Of a DNA stretch of 43,361 nucleotides, positions 16,221 to 25,499 are shown in pieces (the stretch's first letter is position 1; each line of letters begins with the position of its first letter). The stretch lies in assembly GCA_934385475.1 (NCBI GenBank), contig CAKRPS010000021.1, positions 1-43,361 of the forward strand, given 5' to 3'. This DNA comes from an uncultured Lachnospiraceae bacterium. Its GTDB lineage: Bacteria > Bacillota > Clostridia > Lachnospirales > Lachnospiraceae. The notes under the pieces are model-generated. The model ran no database searches. It saw only the letters and a program-made list of their open reading frames with translations, and was not told the origin of the DNA. The translations under genes and the position numbers were made by a program.

Positions 16221-17309
16221 TTACTCAAACAGTGAATACAGCCCTCCGATCACACCACCGATAAAGCCGCCGATCACCATCGCCATACCAAGTCCCCCAA
16301 TAATAGAAGCAAACCGCAGGCTGTTATCATATTTGGGATCATTGAGCGGCTGTATCTGATCCGGATCTCCACGATAAATAATGCTTCTGTTTTCTAACGC
16401 GCATACAAATGACCATCCATATTTTTCTGCATCCTTCACACTTTGAATCTGCCAGTCATTATTTAATCCAAGCCAGTCTTTGTGGTCTACCAGATAGTTC
16501 TTTCCTCCCTTCTTCAGTCTCTTATTGACCAGCCGTCTCGTGTCCATGGTGTAAATCTGACTGCCGTTCTCACCCCGTTCAAAGTGGTAACTAAGCGCTG
16601 TTACGTCCTTTAGCACCCATCCCTTAGCCGCCTCTCTTCCAAGAAAACGGCTCAAAAACCGTACGGTCACAATAAGTTTATGTACTGTCTTATGGTTCCT
16701 GGGATCTACGCTTCGTTTCCACTCCTCCCGGGACATAGACAACTCCCGCTCTATCCAGTTACTGTATTTTGCCATGAAGTAACTCCAGCTTCCTAACAAA
16801 ATAATGTAGACAGCTGTAAATATTCGAAACCACCACAGATGAAGACCGGGTCCCCAGCATATATAGCAAAGATCCACTAATTCCAACAAAGCAAAAATCG
16901 GAAGAAGTGCGGTCGATTTTCTTTTTAATACGCTGCTAAACTTTGTAGCCCGGTATTTTCGGGATTCTTCGTCATTATGTAATTCATTGACTTCACCCTC
17001 CACATACTCTTTCCCAAAATAATAGGTAAGTCCTTCATCATGGGCAACTTCCTTCCATCCCATTTCTCTTGCCATTTCAAGAAATACCTCTTTGTGCTGT
17101 ATCTCCTCCAGCGTTGGCTTCATGGGCAGGTTAAACCGGTCAATATCGTACTGCATTCTTCTGGGTTCATCTTTTTGAAAGACATAGAATATTCCCAGAT
17201 ATATATTCGTAAAAAACCATCCCAGCAGCGCCATCTCCTCCAGATACTCCAACTCTCTCTGGTAACTGAGGAATAATTTTAACACGATCTTTTTTGATTT
17301 TGTTTTCAT
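16221..17309 (-). CDS. DUF2812 membrane protein
   Basis: 362 aa. N-terminal DUF2812 region (about 1-130: QRELEYLEEMALLGWFF, RMQYDIDRFNLP, EMGWKEVAHDEGLTYYF). Then two membrane segments (about 145-190), a soluble middle part with a second related module (AAKGWVLKDV...WSFVCALENRSIIYRGD), and a C-terminal glycine-rich hydrophobic segment (IGGLGMAMVIGGFIGGVIGG). It starts 2 bp after padR. PadR-DUF2812 pairs are common in Firmicutes; the function of DUF2812 proteins is not established. The upstream open frame to 17759 is a frame shadow through padR. Confidence 0.85.
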   Translation of the reverse strand: MKTKSKKIVLKLFLSYQRELEYLEEMALLGWFFTNIYLGIFYVFQKDEPRRMQYDIDRFNLPMKPTLEEIQHKEVFLEMAREMGWKEVAHDEGLTYYFGKEYVEGEVNELHNDEESRKYRATKFSSVLKRKSTALLPIFALLELVDLCYICWGPGLHLWWFRIFTAVYIILLGSWSYFMAKYSNWIERELSMSREEWKRSVDPRNHKTVHKLIVTVRFLSRFLGREAAKGWVLKDVTALSYHFERGENGSQIYTMDTRRLVNKRLKKGGKNYLVDHKDWLGLNNDWQIQSVKDAEKYGWSFVCALENRSIIYRGDPDQIQPLNDPKYDNSLRFASIIGGLGMAMVIGGFIGGVIGGLYSLFE

Positions 17310-17311
17310 GT

Positions 17312-17638
17312 CTACAGCCTTCCCTCCAGTACAGACCGCCCATCCTCCAGTTGATTCCCGAGGCGTCGCGTTTCTATCTCCAAAAGCTCCTGTCCTTTTT
17401 CTGTCAGTTGATACGTTTTCTTGCCCTCTTGTCCGGAGACAACGGCAATGACCTGATCTGCCACAAGCCTTCCCACCATCGTATAAAGCGTTCCGGTTCC
17501 CAGCACAATCCTGCCCTTCGTCAATCCGCTGACATACTGCATGATCGCATATCCATGTCTTGGTACGGAAAGTGCAAGAAGCGTATAATATGTTGTTTCC
17601 GTCATCGGAACATATTTTTTTAACAAAGATTCTTCCAT
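17312..17638 (-). CDS. PadR-family transcriptional regulator
   Basis: 108 aa winged-helix repressor: LSVPRHGYAIMQYVS (helix before the HTH), LGTGTLYTMVGRLVADQVI (recognition helix and wing start), GKKTYQLTEKGQELL (wing). It has the short C-terminal helix of PadR subfamily 2. ATG is preceded by GGAGATGGAAGG. It is translated just before the DUF2812 gene and presumably represses its own operon through the tandem palindromes at 17661-17685. Confidence 0.92.
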   Translation of the reverse strand: MEESLLKKYVPMTETTYYTLLALSVPRHGYAIMQYVSGLTKGRIVLGTGTLYTMVGRLVADQVIAVVSGQEGKKTYQLTEKGQELLEIETRRLGNQLEDGRSVLEGRL

Positions 17639-17660
17639 CCTTCCATCTCCTGTCTCGCTT

Positions 17661-17685
17661 CGACATGTCGAGTCTCGACATGTCG
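17661..17685. promoter_or_regulatory. Tandem palindromic operator upstream of padR
   Basis: CGACATGTCG occurs twice (17661-17670 and 17676-17685). Each copy is a perfect 10-bp palindrome, with centres 15 bp apart, between the -10 and the padR start. Position and symmetry fit an autoregulatory PadR site. Confidence 0.7.
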
Positions 17686-17696
17686 TGTGTGAATAT

Positions 17697-17736
17697 AAAA
17701 ATACACCCTATTGTTTTTTTTGTCAATAGGGTGTAT
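17697..17736 (-). terminator. Terminator of the trpB transcript
   Basis: 13-bp perfect inverted repeat ATACACCCTATTG / CAATAGGGTGTAT with a 10-base loop, 41 bp after the trpB stop. It is followed on the minus strand by TTTTTATATT. Confidence 0.75.
17698..17726 (-). promoter_or_regulatory. padR promoter, embedded in the trpB terminator
   Basis: TTGACA (17721-17726), 17-base spacer, TATTTT (17698-17703) on the minus strand. The -35 lies across the terminator loop and stem, and the -10 at the U-tract. Confidence 0.65.
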
Positions 17737-17776
17737 CGCAAAATATCTATTAATTGCAAACGATATATACCGGTCG

Positions 17777-19150
17777 CTACTCCACATCCGGGAGCATTGC
17801 AAAACTCTTCTCCAGTTCCTCATCTGTCGGAATATAATCTGTCATCTCTCCATTATGGAACTTTTCATAGGCAACCATATCAAAGTAACCTGTTCCAGTC
17901 AGGCCAAAGACGATCGTCTTCTCCTCGCCGGTCTCCTTGCACTTCAGTGCCTCATCGATCGCTACCCGGATTGCATGAGAGCTCTCCGGTGCAGGAAGGA
18001 TTCCCTCTACGCGGGCAAACTGCTCTGCAGCCGCAAATACGGATGTCTGCTCTACGCTGGTTGCCTCCATCAGTCCGTCATGATAAAGCTGTGACAGCGT
18101 GCTGCTCATTCCGTGATATCTAAGGCCGCCTGCATGGTTCGCTGACGGAATGAAGTTACTTCCCAGAGTATACATCTTAGCAAGCGGACATACCATTCCG
18201 GTATCGCAGAAATCGTATGCATATTTTCCTCTTGTAAGACTCGGACAGGATGCCGGTTCTACGGCAATGATCCGGTAATCCTTCTCTCCTCTGAGTTTCT
18301 CTCCCATAAATGGTGAGATCAGTCCTCCCAGATTGGAACCACCGCCCGCACATCCAATAATAATATCCGGTGTAATTCCATATTTGTCCAGTGCAGCCTT
18401 CGTCTCCAGACCGATTACCGACTGGTGCAGAAGAACCTGATTCAAAACGCTTCCCAGCACATATCGGTAACCCTCTGTGTGAGTTGCCACCTCTACGGCC
18501 TCTGAAATGGCGCATCCAAGGCTTCCGGTTGTTCCCGGGTGCATCTGTAATATTTTCTTTCCGATCTCTGTTGTCTCAGAAGGGGAAGGCGTTACACTTG
18601 CCCCATAGGTACGCATTACTTCACGGCGGAACGGTTTCTGTTCGTAGGAAACCTTCACCATAAATACCTTACAGTCAAGATCAAAATACGAGCACGCCAT
18701 AGAAAGCGCTGGTCCCCACTGTCCCGCACCGGTCTCTGTGGTCACACCTTTAAGTCCCTGTTTCTTTGCATAATATGCCTGTGCGATCGCAGAATTCAGC
18801 TTGTGGCTTCCACTGGTATTGTTACCCTCGAATTTATAATAAATCTTCGCAGGAGTCTGTAATTTCTCTTCCAGACAATAAGCACGCACAAGGGGTGACG
18901 GACGGTACATGCGGTAGAAATTTCTGATTTCCTCCGGGATCGGGATCATCGCCGTGGTGTCGTCCAGCTCCTGCTGTGCCAGTTCCCGGCAGAAAACCAC
19001 GCTCAGTTCATCGAGCGTCATCGGCTTCTTGGTTGCCGGATTTAAAAGCGGTGCCGGTTTGTTTTTCATATCTGCACGGACATTGTACCATTCCCTTGGC
19101 ATTTCTTCCTCGTCCAGATAAATCTTGTAGGGTATTTTCTGTTCCTTCAT
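17777..19150 (-). CDS. TrpB2-type tryptophan synthase beta chain
   Basis: 457 aa PLP enzyme of the TrpB2 group (longer than the ~400 aa TrpB1). It has an N-terminal extension (DEEEMPREWYNVRADM) typical of TrpB2, PLP lysine Lys117 in GNNTSGSHKLNSA, and the phosphate-binding loop CAGGGSNLGG (about 268-276). It makes tryptophan from indole and serine; TrpB2 enzymes often work without TrpA and may salvage indole. No trpA or other trp genes are nearby and no T-box leader precedes it. It lies 41 bp downstream of an amylase gene and may share its transcript. Confidence 0.9.
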   Translation of the reverse strand: MKEQKIPYKIYLDEEEMPREWYNVRADMKNKPAPLLNPATKKPMTLDELSVVFCRELAQQELDDTTAMIPIPEEIRNFYRMYRPSPLVRAYCLEEKLQTPAKIYYKFEGNNTSGSHKLNSAIAQAYYAKKQGLKGVTTETGAGQWGPALSMACSYFDLDCKVFMVKVSYEQKPFRREVMRTYGASVTPSPSETTEIGKKILQMHPGTTGSLGCAISEAVEVATHTEGYRYVLGSVLNQVLLHQSVIGLETKAALDKYGITPDIIIGCAGGGSNLGGLISPFMGEKLRGEKDYRIIAVEPASCPSLTRGKYAYDFCDTGMVCPLAKMYTLGSNFIPSANHAGGLRYHGMSSTLSQLYHDGLMEATSVEQTSVFAAAEQFARVEGILPAPESSHAIRVAIDEALKCKETGEEKTIVFGLTGTGYFDMVAYEKFHNGEMTDYIPTDEELEKSFAMLPDVE

Positions 19151-19191
19151 GCTGTCCTCTCTTTCCTGTAGGTAAATTTTCTGGTTACTTT

Positions 19192-21312
19192 TTATGACGT
19201 AAACTGTACAAAGTTTCTGGCTGTCTCATCCTCATAGTGCAGAATGATTGCCGAGGTGGCCGGAAGGGTGATCGTCACCTTGCCGGAAACCACCGGATAT
19301 TCCTTTGACTGTATACTATAGCCATCTGCCGTTGTAAGGAGAAGCTGTTTGAGTGTACATTCTTTGGGAATCCCCAGATACCACACAGCAAGCTCTTTTG
19401 TAATCTCATGGTTGTTATTATTCACCAGAATCACACTCTGTGCCTGCTTGTTAAATCTTCCGTACCCGATCACGTTGTAATCGGCTTCCATATATTTCAG
19501 AGAGCCTGTTTTCAGCTCCTTATGACACTTGTGAATCCGGATGATTGCCTTATGGAAATCGATCAGCTCCTGATCCTCATGCCCCCACGGATAAGTTCTT
19601 CTGTTATCCGGGTCTGTGAAACCGCACACACCGGCTTCATCTCCGTAATAAATCGTCGGTGCCCCCGGCCATGTCATCTGGATCACAACCGCTTCCCTTA
19701 ACACCGCTTTGTTGACATCCTGATTGGCTGCCTCCGGTCCAAGCGTGTTCGTCCGTCCAACCTTATGATTCGTCCTTGTCAGGAAGCGGGAATGATCGTG
19801 ATTGGACAATTCATTCATGGCAGTCTGCAGGGAAGGGGTACTGAAGCTTGCCCCATGGTGCTGCATCGCTCCCCAAAAGCTCTCTGCATTGCCCAGAAGA
19901 TCCTCCCGGTAATCATCACTGTGCTTCTGCATACCTGTCAAAAACCAGGTAACCGGCTCCATAAATGCGTCATAGTTCATCACGGTGTCCCACTCGTCTC
20001 CCTGAAGCCAGTCCTTCGGGCAGCCGTAGTGTTCCGCAAGGATAATTGCCTCTGGATTTGCCATTTTCACATGCCTGCGGAATTCCTTCCAGAAGTTATG
20101 GTTAAATTCCGGACTGTGTCCCAGATCTGCCGCCACGTCCAGTCTCCATCCGTCCGCATTATACGGTGCGGAAACCCACTTTCTCGCAATGTACAGAATA
20201 TAGTCCATCAGTTCTCTTGAATTTTCATAGTTCAGCTTGGGCAGGGTATCATGTCCCCACCATCCATCATAGGTTCCGTTATATGGCCACCTGTTATTGT
20301 CGTGAAACTGAAAATAGTCATGATAAGGGCTGTCCTGCGCAATATAAGCTCCCTTTTCATAGCCGGGTGCATTCTCATAAATGCGTTCCCGGTCCAGCCA
20401 CTTGTTAAAAGAACCACAATGGTTAAACACACCGTCCAGGATAACCCTCATGCCGCGTCTGTGTGCTTCCTTGACAACCTCCGCAAACAGCCGGTTGCTG
20501 GCCTCCAGATTATCTTTGTTGGAAACACGGTCTATATATCTGGTTGCGAAACGGTTTTCACTCTGATCCGGCCGCAGCAGTTCTCCTTCGTCGTGTACAA
20601 TCTTTCCAAAGTGCGGATCAATATAATCATAATCCTGGATATCGTACTTATGGTTCGACGGTGACACGAAAAGCGGATTGAAGTAGATAACCTCTACCCC
20701 AAGATCCTGCAGATAGTCCATTTTATCAAGGACACCCTGCAGATCTCCTCCATAAAACTCGCGCACTCCCATCGTGGCAGGATACTTGCTCCAGTCCTCC
20801 ACGCGGACAGTTTTGTCTCCAATATACTGATACTCATTCGTCAATACATCATTCGAGGGATCTCCGTTAAAGAACCGGTCCACATATATCTGATAAAACA
20901 CAGCACCCTTGGCCCAAGCCGGTGTCTTGAATCCCGGTATCAGCTGGAAATGATAATACTCGTTCACATCCTTGCAGACTCCCCGCAGGTCGTACAGGCA
21001 TGACAGCTTTCCAACCTCCGTCTGAAAATAATATACGAATTTCTCATTCTCTAATTGTACGGTGTGGGAATAATAATCGAATTCTTCATCCGATTCCGTC
21101 TTTGTCATCAGATGTTTCTCATTCTTGTGGATCAGAAAGACCCGATCGACGTTGTTCTTTTTGGTACGGAAGTGTATCACAACTTCTCCGTAAGCACTTG
21201 GTTCCGGCGGGCACACATATTCTTCCGTCATATCCGAAAATAATGCCTTACGGTCAAAAACCGGTCGCATCTCTACGATATACTGTTGTTTTTGAAAATC
21301 ATTGATATCCAT
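19192..21312 (-). CDS. GH13 alpha-amylase-family enzyme (neopullulanase-like)
   Basis: 706 aa from MDINDFQKQQ (21312; GGGGG ribosome-binding site five bases upstream). No signal peptide, so cytoplasmic. The N-terminal beta-sandwich (about 1-125) is followed by the GH13 barrel: GVFNHCG (region I), DGWRLDVAAD (Asp392 nucleophile), ILAEHYG (Glu427 acid/base) and LSNHDHSRF (Asp506). A C-terminal beta domain ends the protein. The architecture resembles cyclomaltodextrinase/neopullulanase enzymes that cut imported maltooligosaccharides. Exact specificity cannot be read from sequence. Confidence 0.9.
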   Translation of the reverse strand: MDINDFQKQQYIVEMRPVFDRKALFSDMTEEYVCPPEPSAYGEVVIHFRTKKNNVDRVFLIHKNEKHLMTKTESDEEFDYYSHTVQLENEKFVYYFQTEVGKLSCLYDLRGVCKDVNEYYHFQLIPGFKTPAWAKGAVFYQIYVDRFFNGDPSNDVLTNEYQYIGDKTVRVEDWSKYPATMGVREFYGGDLQGVLDKMDYLQDLGVEVIYFNPLFVSPSNHKYDIQDYDYIDPHFGKIVHDEGELLRPDQSENRFATRYIDRVSNKDNLEASNRLFAEVVKEAHRRGMRVILDGVFNHCGSFNKWLDRERIYENAPGYEKGAYIAQDSPYHDYFQFHDNNRWPYNGTYDGWWGHDTLPKLNYENSRELMDYILYIARKWVSAPYNADGWRLDVAADLGHSPEFNHNFWKEFRRHVKMANPEAIILAEHYGCPKDWLQGDEWDTVMNYDAFMEPVTWFLTGMQKHSDDYREDLLGNAESFWGAMQHHGASFSTPSLQTAMNELSNHDHSRFLTRTNHKVGRTNTLGPEAANQDVNKAVLREAVVIQMTWPGAPTIYYGDEAGVCGFTDPDNRRTYPWGHEDQELIDFHKAIIRIHKCHKELKTGSLKYMEADYNVIGYGRFNKQAQSVILVNNNNHEITKELAVWYLGIPKECTLKQLLLTTADGYSIQSKEYPVVSGKVTITLPATSAIILHYEDETARNFVQFTS

Positions 21313-21362
21313 GGTGTCCCCCATTCATCGCTCACACAAATTCAAGATATTTATATGTAGTT

Positions 21363-21391
21363 ATTTTATACTATATGTAGTGGATATTCAA
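21363..21391 (-). promoter_or_regulatory. Promoter of the amylase gene
   Basis: Minus strand TTGAAT, 17-base spacer, TAAAAT, about 50 bp upstream of the start. The spacer region carries TATATGTAGT twice on the plus strand with 10 bases between, a possible regulator site. Confidence 0.55.
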
Positions 21392-21429
21392 GAGACCAAA
21401 CGATTCCGGACACTAAGACTTGAGAAAGT

Positions 21430-21461
21430 AAAAAAGACAGCTTTCGAAGACTGTCTTTTTT
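21430..21461. terminator. Bidirectional terminator between ftsH and amylase
   Basis: AAAAAAGACAG / CTGTCTTTTTT, 11-bp perfect stem with a 10-base loop. It can stop ftsH transcription on the minus strand. Confidence 0.85.
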
Positions 21462-21499
21462 AGAGAAGGTATTTCTTTCTTATGGGGTATAGCAAAAAA

Positions 21500-21552
21500 C
21501 TATATAATGTATTGGGGGGTTACAAGTAGTATATTAGCATAGCCCCCTTTTT
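21500..21552 (+). other. Possible tiny transcript or second hairpin
   Basis: On the plus strand TATAAT (21502-21507) precedes a GGGGGG...CCCCC hairpin (21514-21547) that is followed by TTTTT. This could be a short plus-strand RNA, or simply a hairpin in the ftsH 3' region. No good -35 is visible. The remainder of 21462-21618 contains nothing else I recognise. Confidence 0.25.
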
Positions 21553-21618
21553 GCCACAATGCCAAGGATTCACAAATATTACAAAATCAATAGTCCATTT
21601 TTGTGTATTATGCACAAA

Positions 21619-23478
21619 TTAGTCCTCTGCAACAGTTTCTCCCGGCTCATCCGGCTGCGGATAGTAGGTGTCAAAAAGCGCCTCAAACTCAGTCCGGTTG
21701 ATCTTTTCTTTCTCAAGCAGGAGCTTCGCACACTTGTGAAGTACATCCTCGTGCTCCATAATGATCGCTTTTGCCTTGGCATAACAATCATCAATGATCG
21801 CCTTTACTTCTTTATCGATCTCACCGGAAATTACCTCACTGTGATTCTTTGCATGTGCGAGATCTCTTCCGATAAATACTTCGTCATCATCGTCATCGTA
21901 ATTGATGACACCGATATTCTCCGACATACCGTAGCGTGTCACCATTCTGCGGGCAACCTTGGTCGCCTTCTTGATATCGCTGGATGCTCCCGTCGTGATA
22001 TCATCAAAATTGATCTCTTCCGCAATTCTTCCTCCGAGCGATACCATAATATCCTCGATCATCTTTCCCTTGGTCAGGAACATTTCGTCCTTCTCAGGCA
22101 ACGGCATCGTATAACCGGCTGCACCCAGGCCGGTCGGGATAATGGATACGGTATATACAGGACCGACATCCGGCAATACATGGAACAGGATCGCATGACC
22201 TGCTTCATGATATGCTGTGATCTTCTTCTCTTTGTCTGATATGATACGGCTCTTCTTCTCCGCACCGATTCCTACTTTGATAAACGCTGCCTTGATGTCC
22301 TCCTGCTTTACAAAAGCTCTCTTGTCCATCGCAGCATTGATAGCGGCCTCATTCAACAGATTCTCGAGATCTGCTCCCGTAAATCCTGCCGTTGTCCGGG
22401 CGATCTGTTCCAGATTTACATCATCGCCAAGAGGCTTGTTCTTCGCATGCACCTTCAGGATTTCTTCTCTTCCCCGCACATCAGGAGCTGCTACCGTAAT
22501 CTTTCTGTCAAACCGTCCCGGACGAAGGATTGCCGGATCCAGAATATCCACACGGTTCGTAGCGGCCATAACAATGATGCCTTCATTCACTCCGAAACCG
22601 TCCATCTCAACCAATAACTGATTCAGGGTCTGTTCTCTTTCATCATGGCCGCCGCCCATTCCGGTACCTCTTCTTCTGGCTACCGCATCGATCTCATCGA
22701 TGAAAATAATACAGGGAGCATGTCTCTTCGCCTCGGCAAACATATCCCGGACACGCGAAGCACCGACACCGACAAACATTTCCACAAAATCAGATCCCGA
22801 AATACTGAAAAACGGAACATTGGCTTCGCCTGCAATCGCCTTGGCAAGCAATGTCTTACCGGTACCGGGAGCACCCTCCAACAGCACACCTTTCGGGATT
22901 CTTGCCCCGACCTTCGTAAACTTTCCGGGCTCTTTCAGGAATTCGATAATCTCCTGCAATTCTTCTTTTTCCTCTTGCAGACCGGCTACCCCTTCCAGCG
23001 TCACCTTGTTCTCTCCGCCCATCGTAAGCTTCGCACGGCTCTTGCCGAAATTCATCATCTTGCCGTTACTTCCGCCTCCGGCATTCTGCGCATTCATCAT
23101 CACAAACAGAAATACGCACACAACAGCCACGATCAGAACGGGCAACACACTGTTCAAAAACCAGCTTTCCTGCGGAACATTCTCTACCGTCGGATCAATT
23201 CCATACTGTTCCACCAGCTTTTCCATCTCTCCAACATCCGTCACGTAGAGAATCTTTTCCTCCCCGCTTTTGAGCGTGATCTCCAGTGATCCGGTCGGCG
23301 TATCCTTGTTCGGACAGATATTGACCAGCGCCACTTCGTTATTCTGCAGCTGTGTCTCAAACTGCCCTCTTGTATATCCTGTATTCTGCACCTTCAGTGT
23401 TCCGATCCACACAGTGAATAACAGCAGACCTATAATAAGAACAAAATACAGATAAAAGCTTCTACTATTTCTACTCAA
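21619..23478 (-). CDS. ftsH: ATP-dependent zinc metalloprotease FtsH
   Basis: 619 aa membrane protease. Two membrane segments (about 8-25 and 110-128) flank an extracytoplasmic loop. The AAA domain has Walker A GAPGTGKT (202-209), Walker B IIFIDEID (257-264) and an arginine-finger region RPGRFDR. The protease domain has the zinc site HEAGH (424-428). It degrades misfolded membrane and regulatory proteins. The start is a TTG ([10 protein letters not shown]) with AGAGG five bases upstream. Downstream of hpt in the conserved tilS-hpt-ftsH order. Confidence 0.97.
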   Translation of the reverse strand: MSRNSRSFYLYFVLIIGLLLFTVWIGTLKVQNTGYTRGQFETQLQNNEVALVNICPNKDTPTGSLEITLKSGEEKILYVTDVGEMEKLVEQYGIDPTVENVPQESWFLNSVLPVLIVAVVCVFLFVMMNAQNAGGGSNGKMMNFGKSRAKLTMGGENKVTLEGVAGLQEEKEELQEIIEFLKEPGKFTKVGARIPKGVLLEGAPGTGKTLLAKAIAGEANVPFFSISGSDFVEMFVGVGASRVRDMFAEAKRHAPCIIFIDEIDAVARRRGTGMGGGHDEREQTLNQLLVEMDGFGVNEGIIVMAATNRVDILDPAILRPGRFDRKITVAAPDVRGREEILKVHAKNKPLGDDVNLEQIARTTAGFTGADLENLLNEAAINAAMDKRAFVKQEDIKAAFIKVGIGAEKKSRIISDKEKKITAYHEAGHAILFHVLPDVGPVYTVSIIPTGLGAAGYTMPLPEKDEMFLTKGKMIEDIMVSLGGRIAEEINFDDITTGASSDIKKATKVARRMVTRYGMSENIGVINYDDDDDEVFIGRDLAHAKNHSEVISGEIDKEVKAIIDDCYAKAKAIIMEHEDVLHKCAKLLLEKEKINRTEFEALFDTYYPQPDEPGETVAED

Positions 23479-23538
23479 AGCAAACCTCTTTCCTGGTCAG
23501 CCTTTCGACATACCATTTCTACAACATTAATCTATCGC

Positions 23539-24063
23539 TTAATCGAATTTGACAACTCCAATATAAGGAAGATTGCGGTATCTCTGGTCATAATCCAGTC
23601 CGTAACCAACCACAAATTCATCCGGAATCTCAAATCCGGTATAATCTACATTTACATCCACAACCCGGCGCTCCGGCTTATCAAGCAGGGTACACAGCTT
23701 CACATCCGCTGGCCCTCTGTCCTTGAGCATCTCCAGAAGATAGCTGAGTGTCCGTCCGGAATCCACAATGTCTTCTACTACCAGTACATTTTTGCCACTC
23801 AGCGGCTCGTCCAGATCCTTCACGATCTTTACCACACCACTTGATTTTGTATCTCCGCCATAGCTGGAAACAGACATGAAATCCAGAGAAACCGGTACGG
23901 TGATTCTCTTTGCAAGCTCACACATAAAAAAGCTTCCACCCTTTAACACACATACAAGGTGGATCTGCTTACCTGCATAATCCTTGGAAATCTGATCTCC
24001 AATCTCCTGAATCCTCTTGTCTACTTCTTCTTCCGTCAATAAAACTTCAATTCTCTCTGCCAT
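23539..24063 (-). CDS. hpt: Hypoxanthine phosphoribosyltransferase
   Basis: 174 aa purine-salvage enzyme converting hypoxanthine or guanine plus PRPP to IMP or GMP. The PRPP-binding motif is VLVVEDIVDSGRTL (Glu97-Asp98, Asp101), preceded by the LKGG loop (40-43) and SYGGDTKSSG flexible loop. Start MAERIEVLLTEE at 24063 with GAGGA upstream. It overlaps the end of tilS by 17 bp, so translation is coupled. Confidence 0.96.
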   Translation of the reverse strand: MAERIEVLLTEEEVDKRIQEIGDQISKDYAGKQIHLVCVLKGGSFFMCELAKRITVPVSLDFMSVSSYGGDTKSSGVVKIVKDLDEPLSGKNVLVVEDIVDSGRTLSYLLEMLKDRGPADVKLCTLLDKPERRVVDVNVDYTGFEIPDEFVVGYGLDYDQRYRNLPYIGVVKFD

Positions 24064-25432
24064 TTTTTCCTCCTCGTAAACGCACTTCCAAAATGCGTTC
24101 CGTATTTTCTTCCACTTTATAATACTGACTGATCCGATATCCCGGTACCCACACGATATGCGCTCCATCCGCAAGTACCTGCATATGATCTCTCTGCCAT
24201 TTGGGAATCTTTTCGTTGATCATGTACTCTTTAAGTGATTTCCTGTGTAAAGCCGCATCGACTGTCAGATAATCGCCCGGTTGCCTTGTGCGCAACTGCA
24301 AAGACGTAGTTATTTTATCATAATCAAACCATTTCGTATATCTCTTTTCAGGAATATTTTCCCCAATTATGGAAAAAAACTCCTCCCTTTTCATAAGTCT
24401 GGTCTCAAATTCTGTTTCCAGTATTTCTTCTTTCTCTGTTATTTTTTCCAAAAAAATCCTGTCATATTCCTTCCGGGCGCAAAGCTGATAAGGCAGCCTG
24501 ATCTCTTTGCAGCCATCCTTCTCCGCAAGCTCACACAGATTCTCTATATGTCTTGCGGTAATGTCCTTTCGGTAGGGCGTAAGCTGTTCGAGCACCGACA
24601 AAAACACTCTTTTCTGCAAAAGAGGGGCCTCTTTGCGAAAAGCCCCCAGTTCGATCTGAAAAGAATCCTTTTCCTTCCGTACACAGCGTTCGCATGCCCG
24701 CGCTGTCTCCTGCTCCAGATAAGTCTCCGTCTCACACAGAATATCTGCCAGTTCTCCCATATGCGCAGTCGCTCCCTTGCATAGCCTTTCCTCTGCATAG
24801 GGCAGAATATGATGTCGTATCCGGTTACGCGCGTAGGCATCCTCATGGTTTGTGCTATCCTCACAGTGTTCCAGTCCCTGCCTGTCCAGATACGCTTCGA
24901 TCTCCTCTCGTGTCAGACACAGGATCGGCCGGACAATCTGCCCCCGCACAGCCGGAATCGAACACATTCCTTTCAGTCCACTTCCGCGAAACATATGGAA
25001 CAGCATGGTCTCCGCCCGGTCATTGGCATTGTGTGCCACGGCAATTCTCCCTGTCTTAGCCATTTCGCCGCTTCGATCCAGAGTCTCTTCAAAAATCTTG
25101 TATCTCAAAACTCTTCCTGCCTCCTCCGGAGAAAGTCCGTTTGACCTGGCATATTCTTCCATCGCAACTTTCCTCAGGATACAGGGAATCCCCAGCTTTC
25201 TGCAAAGTTCCTGCACAAATTCCGCATCCTCACCGGCATCCTCCCTCACTCCGTGATTTATATGTACGGCTTCCAGCTTCCACTGATACTCCGGTGCCAG
25301 TCTCCACAGAAGATGCAGCAGACAGACCGAATCTGCTCCCCCGGAAACGCCGACTACCACATAGCTTCCTCTGGGAAGCATCTGATATTGTGCAATATAT
25401 TTTTTTACCTTTTCTAATATCTCTTCTCTCAT
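24047..25432 (-). CDS. tilS: tRNA(Ile)-lysidine synthase
   Basis: 461 aa. Modifies C34 of tRNA-Ile(CAU) to lysidine using ATP. N-type ATP-pyrophosphatase P-loop SGGADS (residues 30-35), followed by AVHINHGVREDAGEDAEFV and AHNANDRAETMLFHMFRGSGL, all family hallmarks. The C-terminal TilS domain ends with GYRISQYYKV. Start ATG 25432 (MREEILEKVKKY); the frame is open ten codons further upstream but without support. Confidence 0.95.
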   Translation of the reverse strand: MREEILEKVKKYIAQYQMLPRGSYVVVGVSGGADSVCLLHLLWRLAPEYQWKLEAVHINHGVREDAGEDAEFVQELCRKLGIPCILRKVAMEEYARSNGLSPEEAGRVLRYKIFEETLDRSGEMAKTGRIAVAHNANDRAETMLFHMFRGSGLKGMCSIPAVRGQIVRPILCLTREEIEAYLDRQGLEHCEDSTNHEDAYARNRIRHHILPYAEERLCKGATAHMGELADILCETETYLEQETARACERCVRKEKDSFQIELGAFRKEAPLLQKRVFLSVLEQLTPYRKDITARHIENLCELAEKDGCKEIRLPYQLCARKEYDRIFLEKITEKEEILETEFETRLMKREEFFSIIGENIPEKRYTKWFDYDKITTSLQLRTRQPGDYLTVDAALHRKSLKEYMINEKIPKWQRDHMQVLADGAHIVWVPGYRISQYYKVEENTERILEVRLRGGKNGREN

Positions 25433-25499
25433 GTAACAAAGCCTCTTCTTACCCCGGCACAACAGATCTTCCTTATCATAACATAGGGATTTCCCATTC

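Noticed and set aside
17310..17759. 150-residue N-terminal extension of the DUF2812 protein
   Set aside because: It is another frame of padR and its operator region; the family start MKTKSKK has its own position right after padR.
24064..24174. 37-residue extension of Hpt
   Set aside because: It is the overlap with tilS in another frame; family alignment starts at MAERIEVLL.
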